From NCBI GenBank assembly GCA_965215765.1, contig OZ244118.1, positions 186,001 through 250,000 on the forward strand: a stretch of DNA of 64,000 nucleotides, read 5' to 3'. The notes beneath the pieces are model-generated. The model searched no databases. It was not told the DNA's origin and worked only from the letters and a program-made list of their open reading frames with translations. The DNA is from G965212025 sp965215765 (lineage in GTDB: Bacteria; Pseudomonadota; Gammaproteobacteria; Poriferisulfidales; Oxydemutatoraceae). Of this stretch, positions 54,170 to 63,655 are shown piece by piece. A program made the position numbers and the translations under genes. The stretch's first letter is position 1. The number at the start of each line of letters is the position of its first letter.

Positions 54170-56371
54170 GTGTTTATAGACGGTTATGGGGTTTTTGCGG
54201 CTTGCAGGAAAATTGCTTGCCTTGCCATTTTGCTTGCCTTCTCGTCTAGTGTCCAGGCGGGTCTTCCAGAGCCGCCACAAATCCGTGTCACTTTTGAATC
54301 CACACAAAGATCTTTTACGTCATCTGCCGAAGAGGACGTTAATGTGGTGGGAAAAATAACAATTACAGATGGTAGTACGCAGACTCGATGGAGCATAGGG
54401 AAGGGGGAGCCGAATTATGGTAGAGCTGATTTTATTCTTTCCATTGATAATCCGAACCCCATTGCCGTGACCCCTACGACCATGGGGAAGACAGTTGTTT
54501 TCAGGTATAAGTTGCTGGAAGACCCCGCTATCGATGGAAGCATTGATGTAGATGAGACTGATAAATTTGACGTGATTGCTCAGGATGGTACGAGAAGAAG
54601 TACGCTGACACTTATAGTTGGTATCATTAACAACCCACCAAGGATATATGATTCCGAAAGAGAAGAGATCACCAGTCCTGCATCCGTTGGTACATATACA
54701 TCTACGTTTATTGTTGGCGGGGTGAGCACGACCGTGTTCACGGCAAATGAAGTGGAGGGCAACACCTTTTCTACGTGGTCAATTATTCCGAATGTTGACA
54801 GTCTCGCTACCGTGTCCTTTGCCAATACCGTTGATAGTCAGTTTATTGGCAGTCTTCAAGACTCAGAAGTAGAGGTGGTGTATAGAAGTATCCCGGATGA
54901 AAACGTCGCTGATGCAGGGTATACGCTGGTGGTGAGAGACAGGTTGGGCAGAGCAGCCACCGTTACTGTATTGCTTACGCCGGAATTTCCGGTGATTAGG
55001 CATGAAGGCTCTCCTGCTGAAGACGGTGAATTGGCTGTCAATATTGGCGAGCTTGATAGTGGGAACCAGGTTGTGCTTTCAGCTGAATACCCCTGCCCGT
55101 CAGAGGTGCCGGAATGCTTGTCTTGGTCTGGCGATGACGTAGATATAACCCCTAGCCCTACGGCAGGGGGAGACACAGTTACAGTCACAGTACCAGTAGG
55201 GACAGGTGAAGGCTTCTCCTTTACTGTTAAGGTTGAGGCTTTGGACGCAACCCGCAATCTAGCCTCGGAGACCACTGTTAACGTAACGATTGTAGCGAAC
55301 AAGCCGCCCAAAATTGTGTCAATAGACGGGCAGACTGCAAGAAGGACGTTCTCTGTTTCGCCAAATTTAGAAACCGTGCGATTTTATGTCGTTGCCACTG
55401 ATGATTTTGACCCGGAAAGCATGACATGGGAGATTTCCAATGCTGAGGGTTCAGAAAAAGGCACCGCTAGCTTCGTCGTGATGGATGGGATGATGGAATC
55501 AACCGCCACAACCGCCAGGGGGTCAAAGGTCAGGGTCGACTTTAGGAAAGGCACAGCGAGTTCGTCATTTACATTAACTGTGATGGATCGCGCAGGTGGT
55601 AGTGCTGAGACCACGGTGACTGTTAATCCTAATCCACCTGGTTCTCCCTTTAGTCCGACTGGAGTAGAATGGAATACGGATGTATTTGTAGAGGGGGCAG
55701 CTTCAAGCCTGGCTTTGACATTCAGGGCAATCAGTGCTGGACTTGGAGAAACAGATGTTCTGAGGTGGTCAGTATTTGATCTTGACGGTCTTGTTGTTGG
55801 AACCGCGAGTAGCGTGACCACGGGTCCGGAAGGCAAGTTTGTGCTCAACTTTGCTAATCCGAGTACGCAAATTACCGGAACCTTCAGAGTTCAGGTAGTA
55901 GGTTCCTACGGCAATACCGGAGTTTACTCTAGAAAGATTATGGTTTCGGTCAGAAATAAGCCTCCCGTAGTAGCGTATCAGGTTGATGATGTGTCGGGTA
56001 TCCTCATGGGGGCTGGAGGAACGATATGCTTGCAAGAGGGGAAGATGACAACAGCCATCTCGTTTAGTGCCGATGTCCCGGTTGGTCAGCCTCCAGCACC
56101 AGCAGGCAGTACATTCATGTGGGAATTAGGGGAACAGCATGGCTTGAGAGTATCTTTTGTTGGTACGGATGGGAAAAAACTCGCCGCCGGGATCACAGAT
56201 AAAGGGGAAAATGTCGTCGTCCGGTTCGAGGAGCCACCCGTGGAGGGGAGCTATTTTGTTATTCTGGTCACCTTTAGAGGTGGTACCAATACCTTACGCG
56301 TGATTACGCAGGCTAAGGAGGTGAGGCAACTGCTCAGGATCAGAACGTTTCTGGGTGGTGCCGTCCGCTGA
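54170..56371 (+). CDS. Secreted Ig/cadherin-like surface protein 3 (733 aa)
   Basis: Signal peptide GYGVFAACRKIACLAILLAFSSSVQA. Same domain order as protein 2 with many substitutions, especially in the N-terminal 100 residues and between residues 480 and 640. Cys pair AEYPCPSEVPECLSW. Ends QLLRIRTFLGGAVR. GTG at 54170 is the conserved start; an upstream TTG at 54131 is in frame but lies before the ribosome site. Followed by xerC and gltB fragments. Confidence 0.86.
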   Translation: MFIDGYGVFAACRKIACLAILLAFSSSVQAGLPEPPQIRVTFESTQRSFTSSAEEDVNVVGKITITDGSTQTRWSIGKGEPNYGRADFILSIDNPNPIAVTPTTMGKTVVFRYKLLEDPAIDGSIDVDETDKFDVIAQDGTRRSTLTLIVGIINNPPRIYDSEREEITSPASVGTYTSTFIVGGVSTTVFTANEVEGNTFSTWSIIPNVDSLATVSFANTVDSQFIGSLQDSEVEVVYRSIPDENVADAGYTLVVRDRLGRAATVTVLLTPEFPVIRHEGSPAEDGELAVNIGELDSGNQVVLSAEYPCPSEVPECLSWSGDDVDITPSPTAGGDTVTVTVPVGTGEGFSFTVKVEALDATRNLASETTVNVTIVANKPPKIVSIDGQTARRTFSVSPNLETVRFYVVATDDFDPESMTWEISNAEGSEKGTASFVVMDGMMESTATTARGSKVRVDFRKGTASSSFTLTVMDRAGGSAETTVTVNPNPPGSPFSPTGVEWNTDVFVEGAASSLALTFRAISAGLGETDVLRWSVFDLDGLVVGTASSVTTGPEGKFVLNFANPSTQITGTFRVQVVGSYGNTGVYSRKIMVSVRNKPPVVAYQVDDVSGILMGAGGTICLQEGKMTTAISFSADVPVGQPPAPAGSTFMWELGEQHGLRVSFVGTDGKKLAAGITDKGENVVVRFEEPPVEGSYFVILVTFRGGTNTLRVITQAKEVRQLLRIRTFLGGAVR

Positions 56372-56499
56372 GGAATTGACCTTGGCGCCCTTCGGGTGGG
56401 CAATACGCTGACCGGGCGTGACTTTGGCCTCGGTTTCTGCCAAGCCGGAAGCAGGTGCCCCGCGCTGTAGCCTCGGCATTGTGAGGTTTCTCTGACCCG

Positions 56500-56885
56500 G
56501 GTCGACAAAATTTCTTTGAAGTATTCGGGAAAGAGTATTGTCAGTACAGCTTATTAAAGGTCAACAGGGTTAGACGCCTTTGGTTGCTTTCTCGCGATAC
56601 CTGACCGTTTCCCGAATCACCTTGTTGCACTCTGAGTTGTAAAGGCACAGGAAGAACCTCGCGACAGGGTGGTTTTTGACCCACCAGCCAGATTACTTGC
56701 CCTTGTTCGAGGGCAACCCCGGATTACAGTTTTTTCGAAACGTTTTGTCTGCGCGCGCGCCTTGTCATAAGCCGCCGCAAGATGTTGAAAATCAAGATGG
56801 GTATAAACCCTGAGTCGTGCTGATGTTGCTGTGGCCTGGAAGCTCCTGCACCGCCCGCAACTCACTGAAGACTCAAGGAGATGGC
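56500..56885 (-). pseudogene. xerC 3' fragment (copy 2)
   Basis: Same segment as 53160-53530: XerC C-terminal region plus flank, frame broken. The near-identical flanks show that xerC', gltB' and the surface gene moved as one repeated unit of about 3.35 kb. Confidence 0.8.
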
Positions 56886-57228
56886 TTCGTTCGAAACGCC
56901 AGGGGCAATTCTGGTGCGTCTGGCGATAAAAAACCGACGCTTGAAGTCTTGGGCATCATCATTTGTGGTGTCTCGTTTTGTGGTGCGGCAAAAACACCGT
57001 GTCAGCAGCGAACAGCTTTGCGAGCTTCAGTTTTGCTTCTTCTGCCTTGGCGCGTAAAAAGAACTCAGGTTTCTTTAGCAGCAGGCCGCACCCGTCGCCA
57101 GTTTTTTCGTCTGCCGCAATCGCGCCGCGATGTGTCAATCGGGACAGGGCTTTGATGCCTGTAGTGACCAGGTGGTGGCTCGGCGTGTCGTCCCTTATGA
57201 GCGATCAGACCTGCGCAGAGTAGAGGTG
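56886..57228 (-). pseudogene. gltB 5' fragment (copy 3)
   Basis: Same pair of gltB pieces as copy 2, a few bases shorter at the inner junction. Divergent to surface gene 4. Confidence 0.87.
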
Positions 57229-57278
57229 TGGGCGGCTCTCATCTGAGTATATCACGGCGTGGTCTGGCATCCGTTTCG

Positions 57279-57294
57279 CACTGACCGGTCAGTG
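57279..57294. promoter_or_regulatory. Perfect 16-bp palindrome upstream of surface gene 4
   Basis: CACTGACCGGTCAGTG, identical to the copy at 53923, 58 bp before the -10. Confidence 0.55.
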
Positions 57295-57351
57295 TTGCCG
57301 TGTTTTTTGTGCTGGCGTGACGAGTTGAGGTTTCCTATTCTGAAAATGTTG

Positions 57352-57360
57352 TGGTATAAT
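57352..57360 (+). promoter_or_regulatory. Extended -10 promoter of surface gene 4
   Basis: TGGTATAAT, identical to the copy at 50642. Confidence 0.55.
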
Positions 57361-57414
57361 GGGCTTGGTTCGAATAGCCAACGGAGTTTCACTTGGAGAC
57401 AGCGATTGATTCTG

Positions 57415-57433
57415 CCGCCCGAGAAAGAGGCGG
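57415..57433 (+). ncRNA. Conserved leader hairpin, copy 4
   Basis: CCGCC(C) and GGCGG stem around GAGAAAGA, as in copy 3. Confidence 0.4.
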
Positions 57434-57525
57434 AGCTTTAGGGTGACAGCGGTCGGAAGGGTACTTCGGAAATGTTTTTTATTTTAATTGAGCTTTAACT
57501 TGGCTCAAAACGGAGGGATGTGCTT

Positions 57526-59685
57526 GTGTTTATAGACGGTTATGGGGTTTTTGCGGCTTGCAGGAAAATTGCTTGCCTTGCCATTTTGCTTGCCTTCTCG
57601 TCAAGTGCCCAGGCGATATTTAAAGCGGATCCAGTTGATGTCACTTTCGAATCCACACAAAGAATTTTTACGGAAAGAACTGCCCAAGAGTACAGTTATG
57701 TGGTGGGAGAAATAACAATTACAGATGGTAGTCCGCAGACTCAATGGAGCATAGGGAAAGGGAAGGGGGAGCCGAAATATGGTGTGACTGATTTTATTCT
57801 TTCCCTCGATAGACCGGATGTCAGCACCTTAACCAGGACTCCTACGACCGTGGGCGAGACAGTTTATTACAGGTATATTTTGCTGGATGATCCCACCGCC
57901 AGCATTGAGCTGTTTGACGTGATTGTTCAGGATGGTACGAGAAGAAACACGCTGACATTTACAGTTGGTCTCTTTAACGATCCGCCAAGGGTATATGATT
58001 CCGAAGAAGAGATAATCACCAGTGAGACAACTCCTACCGTTGGTACATATACAGGTACGTTTGTTGTTGGTGAGGTGAGCACGATCGTATTCTCGGCAAA
58101 TGAAGCGAATACGCTTGAGAATAACGCGACTGCCCAATATTTTACGTGGTCAATTATTCCGAATGTTGATAGTCTCGCTACCGTGTTCTTTGCCAATACC
58201 GATGAAAGTCCGTTTATTACCAGTCCTCAAAACAGACCAAACCAACCAGAATCAAACGTAGGCGACGTAGGCGTGGTGTATAAAAGTTCCCGGAGTGAAA
58301 ATTTCGCCGACGCAGGGTATACGCTGGTGGTGAGAGATACGTTGGGCGGTGCAGCCACCGTTACTGTGTTGCTTACGCCGGAGCCTCCGGTGATTAGCTA
58401 TAAAGGCTCTTCTGTTGAAGACAGCGAATTGGCTGTCAGTATTGAAGCGCTTGGTAATGGGCGCTCGTTTGAGCTTTCATCTGAATACGCCTGCCCGACG
58501 TTGAATCCGAAATGTTTGTCTTGGTCTGGTGATGACGTAGACATAAGCTCTACCTCTACGGCAGGGGGGGACACAGTTAGAGTCACAGTACCAGAAGGGA
58601 CAGATGCAGGCACCTCCTTTACTGTTACCGTTCTTGTCTCTGGCTCCATGCCTGTCTCGGAGTCCACTGTTAATGTAACGATTGTAGTGAACAAGCCGCC
58701 CAAAATTGTGTCAATAGACGGGCAGATTGCAAGAAGGACGTTCTCTGTTTCGCCAAATTTAGAAACCGTGCGATTTCCTGTCGTTGCCACTGATGATTTT
58801 GACCCGGAAAGCATGACATGGGCGATTTCCAATGCTGCGGGTTCAGGCAAAGGCACCGCCAGCTTCTTCGTCGTGAACGATGGTGAGCCGCAGGAGACCG
58901 CCATGGGGTCAAATGTCATGGTCGTCTTTAGTAAAGGCACAGTAAGTTCGTCATTTACGCTCACTGTGACGGATGGCGCAGGGCTTGTTGACACGGCCAC
59001 GGTGACTGTCAATCCGGGTAGTCTTGATAATCCCACTCTTCCGAGAATAACAACACGCAAACCCTCGACAATATATTTTAGGGATGCAACTAGGCTGGTT
59101 CTTACATTGAGGGCAAGCGACCCTGGACTTGGAGAAACAGCTGCTCTGAAGTGGTCAGTATTAAATAATCACGGTAATGAAGTTGCGAGTAGCGTGACCA
59201 CGGGTCCGGAAGGCAAGTTCGTGCTAAGCCCAAGTGCTATCGGGTCCTTCCAGGTTAGGGTAAGAAATTCCTACAGTATACCTTGGACACAAACTTTTCC
59301 CCTGGACAATGAGCCTCCCACAGTAACGGCCCGGGTCGATGATGTGTCTTTCAGCAGCAGTGGGCAAGCAGGAATAATAGGCTTTCCAGAGGGTCTGGTG
59401 ACAACAGACATCTCGTTTAGTGCCCATGATCCGGTTGGTCGGCCTCTAGAAAGAAGCACTGTCGTGTGGACATTAGGAGAACAGTCTGGCGTGAGAGTGT
59501 TTTTTGTCGATACAAATAAAGGGGAAAATGTCGTTGTCCAGTTCGAGGAGCCACCCGTGGAGGGGAACTATTTCGTTATTCTGGCCGCCTATGGGAATGC
59601 TCTTAATGCTATACGTGTGGATACGCTGGCCGAGGCGGTGGAGCAACTCAGGATCAGAACGTTTCTGGGTGGTGCCGTCCGCTGA
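57526..59685 (+). CDS. Secreted Ig/cadherin-like surface protein 4 (719 aa)
   Basis: Signal peptide GYGVFAACRKIACLAILLAFSSSAQA. Blocks shared with the others: ITDGSPQTQWSIGKGKGE, VVGEVSTIVFSANEA, WSIIPNVDSLATVFFANT, AGYTLVVRDTLGGAATVTVLLTPEPPVI, Cys pair SEYACPTLNPKCLSW. The C-terminal third is shorter and diverged. Ends QLRIRTFLGGAVR. The shortest of the five. Downstream the xerC fragment is missing and only a short gltB scrap precedes gene 5. Confidence 0.86.
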   Translation: MFIDGYGVFAACRKIACLAILLAFSSSAQAIFKADPVDVTFESTQRIFTERTAQEYSYVVGEITITDGSPQTQWSIGKGKGEPKYGVTDFILSLDRPDVSTLTRTPTTVGETVYYRYILLDDPTASIELFDVIVQDGTRRNTLTFTVGLFNDPPRVYDSEEEIITSETTPTVGTYTGTFVVGEVSTIVFSANEANTLENNATAQYFTWSIIPNVDSLATVFFANTDESPFITSPQNRPNQPESNVGDVGVVYKSSRSENFADAGYTLVVRDTLGGAATVTVLLTPEPPVISYKGSSVEDSELAVSIEALGNGRSFELSSEYACPTLNPKCLSWSGDDVDISSTSTAGGDTVRVTVPEGTDAGTSFTVTVLVSGSMPVSESTVNVTIVVNKPPKIVSIDGQIARRTFSVSPNLETVRFPVVATDDFDPESMTWAISNAAGSGKGTASFFVVNDGEPQETAMGSNVMVVFSKGTVSSSFTLTVTDGAGLVDTATVTVNPGSLDNPTLPRITTRKPSTIYFRDATRLVLTLRASDPGLGETAALKWSVLNNHGNEVASSVTTGPEGKFVLSPSAIGSFQVRVRNSYSIPWTQTFPLDNEPPTVTARVDDVSFSSSGQAGIIGFPEGLVTTDISFSAHDPVGRPLERSTVVWTLGEQSGVRVFFVDTNKGENVVVQFEEPPVEGNYFVILAAYGNALNAIRVDTLAEAVEQLRIRTFLGGAVR

Positions 59686-59749
59686 GGAATTGACCTTGGT
59701 GCCCCTCGGGTGGGCAATACGCAGACCCGGCATGGTCTTTGATCTTGGT

Positions 59750-59872
59750 TAAGACTTTTGCGCCACAAGCCGAAATGTTTGTAGGAGCCGCGCGCCAGCC
59801 AGCAACTGTCAACCTTTCGTTGATAAGCTTCTGTTCCAGGATGTGTGTGCATTTGTGCCCTCTCGCTGTTTA
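59750..59872 (-). pseudogene. gltB scrap before surface gene 5
   Basis: About 120 bp matching gltB codons near 50095-50210 (the LTVAGWREVPTDISACGAKALE region). A different part of gltB from copies 2 and 3, so the unit before gene 5 was made by a separate event. The palindrome is lost here. Confidence 0.75.
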
Positions 59873-59960
59873 GTGTACAACGGTCTTGTTGGGGTTAATG
59901 TTGCCGCGTTTTTTGTGCTGGCGTGGCGAGTTGAGGCTTCCTCTCTTAAAACGCCGAGAG

Positions 59961-59966
59961 TATAAT
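59961..59966 (+). promoter_or_regulatory. -10 element of surface gene 5
   Basis: TATAAT kept at the conserved place, but the TGG extension reads GAG here. With the operator palindrome also lost, this copy may be controlled differently. Confidence 0.45.
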
Positions 59967-60021
59967 CTGCTTGGTTCGAACAACCAACAGAGGTTCCACT
60001 TGGAGGCGGCGATTGATTGTG

Positions 60022-60040
60022 CCGCCTGAGAGAGCGGTGG
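60022..60040 (+). ncRNA. Conserved leader hairpin, copy 5
   Basis: CCGCC pairs with GGTGG (one G-U pair) around TGAGAGAGC. The stem survives although the loop and one stem base changed, which favours a functional RNA element. Confidence 0.4.
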
Positions 60041-60133
60041 AGCTTTAGGGTGGCAGTGGACGGAAGGGTGCGTTCGAAAATGTTTTTTACTTTAATTGAG
60101 CTTTGACTTGGCTCGAAGCGGAGGGATGTGCTT

Positions 60134-62389
60134 GTGTTTATAGACGGTTATGGATTTTTTGCGGCTTGCAGGAAAATTGCTTGCCTTGTCATTTTGCTTG
60201 CCTTCTCGTCAAGTGCCCAGGCGGTATTTGTATCGACACCAGTTAATCTCACTTTCGATTCCCCACGAGAAATTCTTACGGAAGCTGGCCAAGAGCACAG
60301 CTATGTGGTGGGAAGAATAACAATTACAGATGGTAGTACGCAGACTCAATGGAGTCTGGGGAAAGGGGAGGGGGAGCTGAAATATGGTGTGGCCGATTTT
60401 ATTCTTTCCCTTGAAAGGCAGGATGTCACCACCGTAACCATGACTCCTGCGACCATAGGGCAGACAGTTTTTTACAGGTATTACTTGGTGAAAGGTCCTG
60501 AAAATGTCCCCCCAGATAAATTTGACGTGATTGTTCAGGATGGCATGAAAAAAACCACGCTGAAATTGACAGTTGGTGTCTATAACAACCCACCAAGAGT
60601 ATATGATTCCGAAGGAGAAGAGCTCACCGTTTCTACATCTCCTACATCCGTTGGTACATATACAGCTACGTTTGTTGTTGGTGAGGTGAGCACGACCGTA
60701 TTCTCGGCAAATGAAGAGAGACTGAGTGGGAGGTCGCAAGCGACTGCCCCATATTTTACGTGGTCAATTATTCCGAATGTTGACAGTCTCGCTACCGTGT
60801 ACTTTGCCAATACCGATGGTAGTCAGTTTACTGCCAGCCCTCAAAACACAATTCCAGGATCAGACGTAGGTGTGGTGTATAGAAGCTCCCGGGATGAAAA
60901 CGTCTCTAATGCCGGGTATACGCTGGTGGTGAGAGATACGTTGGGTAGAGCAGCCACCGTTACTGTGTTGCTTACGCCGAAGCCTCCGGTGATTAGGCAT
61001 GAAGGCTCTTCTGTTGAAGATGGCGAATTGGATGTCAGTGTTGAGGAGCTTGCGCGCTCGTTTGATCTTTCAGCTGAATACGCCTGCCCGTCGTTGACCC
61101 CGAAATGTTTGTCTTGGTCTGGTGATGACGTAGACATAAGCTCTACCTCTACGGCAGGGGGGGACACGGTTAGAGTCACAACTCCAGAAGGGACAGATGT
61201 AGGCGCCTCCTTTCCTGTTACCGTTCTTGTCTCTGGCTCCATGCCTGTCTCGGAGTCCACTGTTAGAGTAACGGTTGTAGAGGACATGCCGCCCGAAATT
61301 GTGTCAATAGACGGGCAGTCTACAAGAAGGACGTTCTCTGTTTCGCCAAACCTTGATACCGTGCGATTTTCTGTCGTTGCTGAAGATGATTTTGACCCGG
61401 AAAGCATGATATGGGCTATTTTCAGTGCTGCGAGTTCAGGCAAAGGCACCGCTAGCTTCGTCGTGATGGATGGGATGATGGAATCGACCGCCACAACCGC
61501 CAAGGGGTCAAATGTCATGGTCGACTTTAAGAAAAGCACAGTAAGTTCGACATTTAGACTCACTGTGACGGATAGCACAGGGCTTGTTGACACGGCCACG
61601 GTGACTGTTAATCCGGGTAGTACTCTTTCTGTAACTGCTCTGGAAATAGGACTAGATGACTCGGAAACAAATATAGAAGTAACTGAGGCGGAGGTGGCTT
61701 CACGCCTGGTTTTGACATTCAGGGCAACCGACTCTGGACTTGGAGAAACAGCTGCTCTGAAGTGGTCAGTATCTACAATTAACGGTCTTGTTTTCGATAG
61801 CACAAATAGCATGATCATGGGTTCGGAAGCCGAGCTTGTGTTCCGCTTTTCTCCAAGCACGTCGTTTACTACCGGGAGATTCCAAGTTCAGGTAAGCAAT
61901 TCCTACGACGTATCTTACTCTCGTACGATTAATCTGGTCGGGGCTAAGCCCGTTGGTAAGCCTCCCGTAGTAACGTACCGGATAGGTGATGCGTCTTCCA
62001 ACTTCAGAGAGTCGTCTGGAAGAACGATAAGCTTTCCAGAGGGTGTGATGACGGCAGCCATCTCGTTTAGAGCCTATGACCCGAACCCTGCGGGTCTGCT
62101 ACCAGACCCTGTACCTGTAGATTCTTCTGGCGGCTTGGTAATAGTAATTAGGGAAGATACCACATTTACGTGGACAATAGGGGAACAGCATGGCTTGAGA
62201 GTATTTTTTGTAGATACAAATAAAGGGGAGAATGTCGTTGTCCGGTTCGAGGAGCCACCCGTGGAGGGGAGCTATTTCGTTATTCGTGTCACCCTTAATG
62301 GTAGGGCTAATACCATACGCGTGACGGCGGCGGCAAAGGCGACGCAGCAACTCAGGATCAGAACGTTTCTGGGTGGTGCTGTTCGCTGA
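60134..62389 (+). CDS. Secreted Ig/cadherin-like surface protein 5 (751 aa)
   Basis: Signal peptide GYGFFAACRKIACLVILLAFSSSAQA. Same domain order; close to protein 4 in the N-terminal two thirds, with the Cys pair AEYACPSLTPKCLSW. The C-terminal third carries an insertion of about 20 residues (PNPAGLLPDPVPVDSSGGLV) not in the others. Ends QLRIRTFLGGAVR. Last surface gene of the array within the window. Confidence 0.86.
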   Translation: MFIDGYGFFAACRKIACLVILLAFSSSAQAVFVSTPVNLTFDSPREILTEAGQEHSYVVGRITITDGSTQTQWSLGKGEGELKYGVADFILSLERQDVTTVTMTPATIGQTVFYRYYLVKGPENVPPDKFDVIVQDGMKKTTLKLTVGVYNNPPRVYDSEGEELTVSTSPTSVGTYTATFVVGEVSTTVFSANEERLSGRSQATAPYFTWSIIPNVDSLATVYFANTDGSQFTASPQNTIPGSDVGVVYRSSRDENVSNAGYTLVVRDTLGRAATVTVLLTPKPPVIRHEGSSVEDGELDVSVEELARSFDLSAEYACPSLTPKCLSWSGDDVDISSTSTAGGDTVRVTTPEGTDVGASFPVTVLVSGSMPVSESTVRVTVVEDMPPEIVSIDGQSTRRTFSVSPNLDTVRFSVVAEDDFDPESMIWAIFSAASSGKGTASFVVMDGMMESTATTAKGSNVMVDFKKSTVSSTFRLTVTDSTGLVDTATVTVNPGSTLSVTALEIGLDDSETNIEVTEAEVASRLVLTFRATDSGLGETAALKWSVSTINGLVFDSTNSMIMGSEAELVFRFSPSTSFTTGRFQVQVSNSYDVSYSRTINLVGAKPVGKPPVVTYRIGDASSNFRESSGRTISFPEGVMTAAISFRAYDPNPAGLLPDPVPVDSSGGLVIVIREDTTFTWTIGEQHGLRVFFVDTNKGENVVVRFEEPPVEGSYFVIRVTLNGRANTIRVTAAAKATQQLRIRTFLGGAVR

Positions 62390-62509
62390 GGAATTGGCCT
62401 TGGTGCCCTTCGGGTGGGCAATACGCTGACCAGACGTGGTTTTGATCTTGGTTTCTGCCAAGCCGGAAGCAGGTGCATCGCACTGTAGCCTTGGCATTGT
62501 GGGGTTTCT

Positions 62510-63404
62510 CTGACCCGGGTCGACAAAGTTTCTTTGAAGTATTCGGGAAAGAGTATCGTCAGTACAGCTTATTAAAGGTCAGCAGGATTGGATGCCTTTG
62601 GTTACCCTCTCGTGTTACCTGGCCGTTTCCCGAATCACCTTGTTGCACCCTGAGCTGTAAAGGCACAGCAAGAACCTCGCGACAGCGTGACTTTTGGCTC
62701 ACCAGCCAGATACTTGTCCATGTTCGAGGGCAACCTCGGATCACAGTTTTTTCGAAACATTTTGTCTGCGCGCGCGCGGGTGCGCCATGTCATAGTCATA
62801 GACCGCGCAAGATGCTGAAAATCAAGATGGGTATAAACCTGAGTTGTGCTGATGTTGCTGTGGCCCAGAAGCTCCTGCACCGCCCGCAACTCATTGAAGA
62901 CTCAAGGAGATGGCTGGCGAAGGAATGCCTGAGTATATGTGGGTGCAGGTGTTTGCCCAAGTTGTATTTTCTGGCCAGTCGGGCGAACCGGGTTTGCACG
63001 TTTTTCGGAGTCATCCTCGTCCCGTTTCGTGAAACAAAAAGCGCGTCCTCTCCGGATCGGGCATAACGGTTTCGAATTGGCAGCCAACGCATGATTGCCA
63101 GGCATGCGTGGTGACCGACAGGTATTTCCCGCTGTTTGTTGCCCTTCCCTGTTACCCGAACGTTCCCCTGTCTGCGCGGCTGTGTGAGCCCCAGGTTCAA
63201 GTCTTCAAGATTGCACATAATCAGTTCTGACAGCCGTAGCCCCGAAGAATAGGCCAGCTCGATAAGGCTCTGATCCCGAGTTTCCAGGGGATCATCGCTT
63301 GTTCTTGTCAAGCAGCAAGGAAAGTTCTTCACAGCTCAGTGTGTTCGGAAGCCGTTTTTTCGCACACGGGGCACGAATTCCGATGGTGGGATTGTTTGCT
63401 GCCT
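62510..63404 (-). pseudogene. xerC-like tyrosine recombinase remnant
   Basis: The longest recombinase piece. Reading the minus strand: NPTIGIRAPCAKKRLPNTL, a frame break, then SLIELAYSSGLRLSELIMCNLEDL (catalytic Arg), KGNKQREIPVG, HPHILRHSFASHLLESS (HxxR), a second frame break, then MRAVQELLGHSNISTTQVYTHLDFQHLA (final His and the Tyr nucleophile). All catalytic residues can be seen, but the N-terminal core-binding domain is largely missing and two frameshifts disable it. XerC normally resolves chromosome dimers with XerD; a working copy must be elsewhere. Confidence 0.88.
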
Positions 63405-63655
63405 GAACAGGCTTGATATGTGGTAGGCGGTTGCGGTGCGCCCGGCGTGGAAACGTAGTTTCTCATGCCATGGGTGGCAAGAGAGACCACGTCCATCTAG
63501 CCTTCAACCACCCACACTTCATTGGAGCTTTTTATGGTACTGGCCTCAGGAACCCCATAAAGTTCACGGCGTTTTTGGAACAACGGGGTTTCGGGAGAGT
63601 TAAGGTGTTTGGCAGGCGCACTCTCATCCAGCGACTGACCACCAAAAGCGATGAT
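63405..63655 (-). pseudogene. dnaG fragment (copy 2)
   Basis: TOPRIM-region dnaG sequence matching about 44945-45190, shorter than the copy at 38015 and ending at the same dnaG/gltB junction. The xerC/dnaG joint at 63404 is abrupt. Confidence 0.85.
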
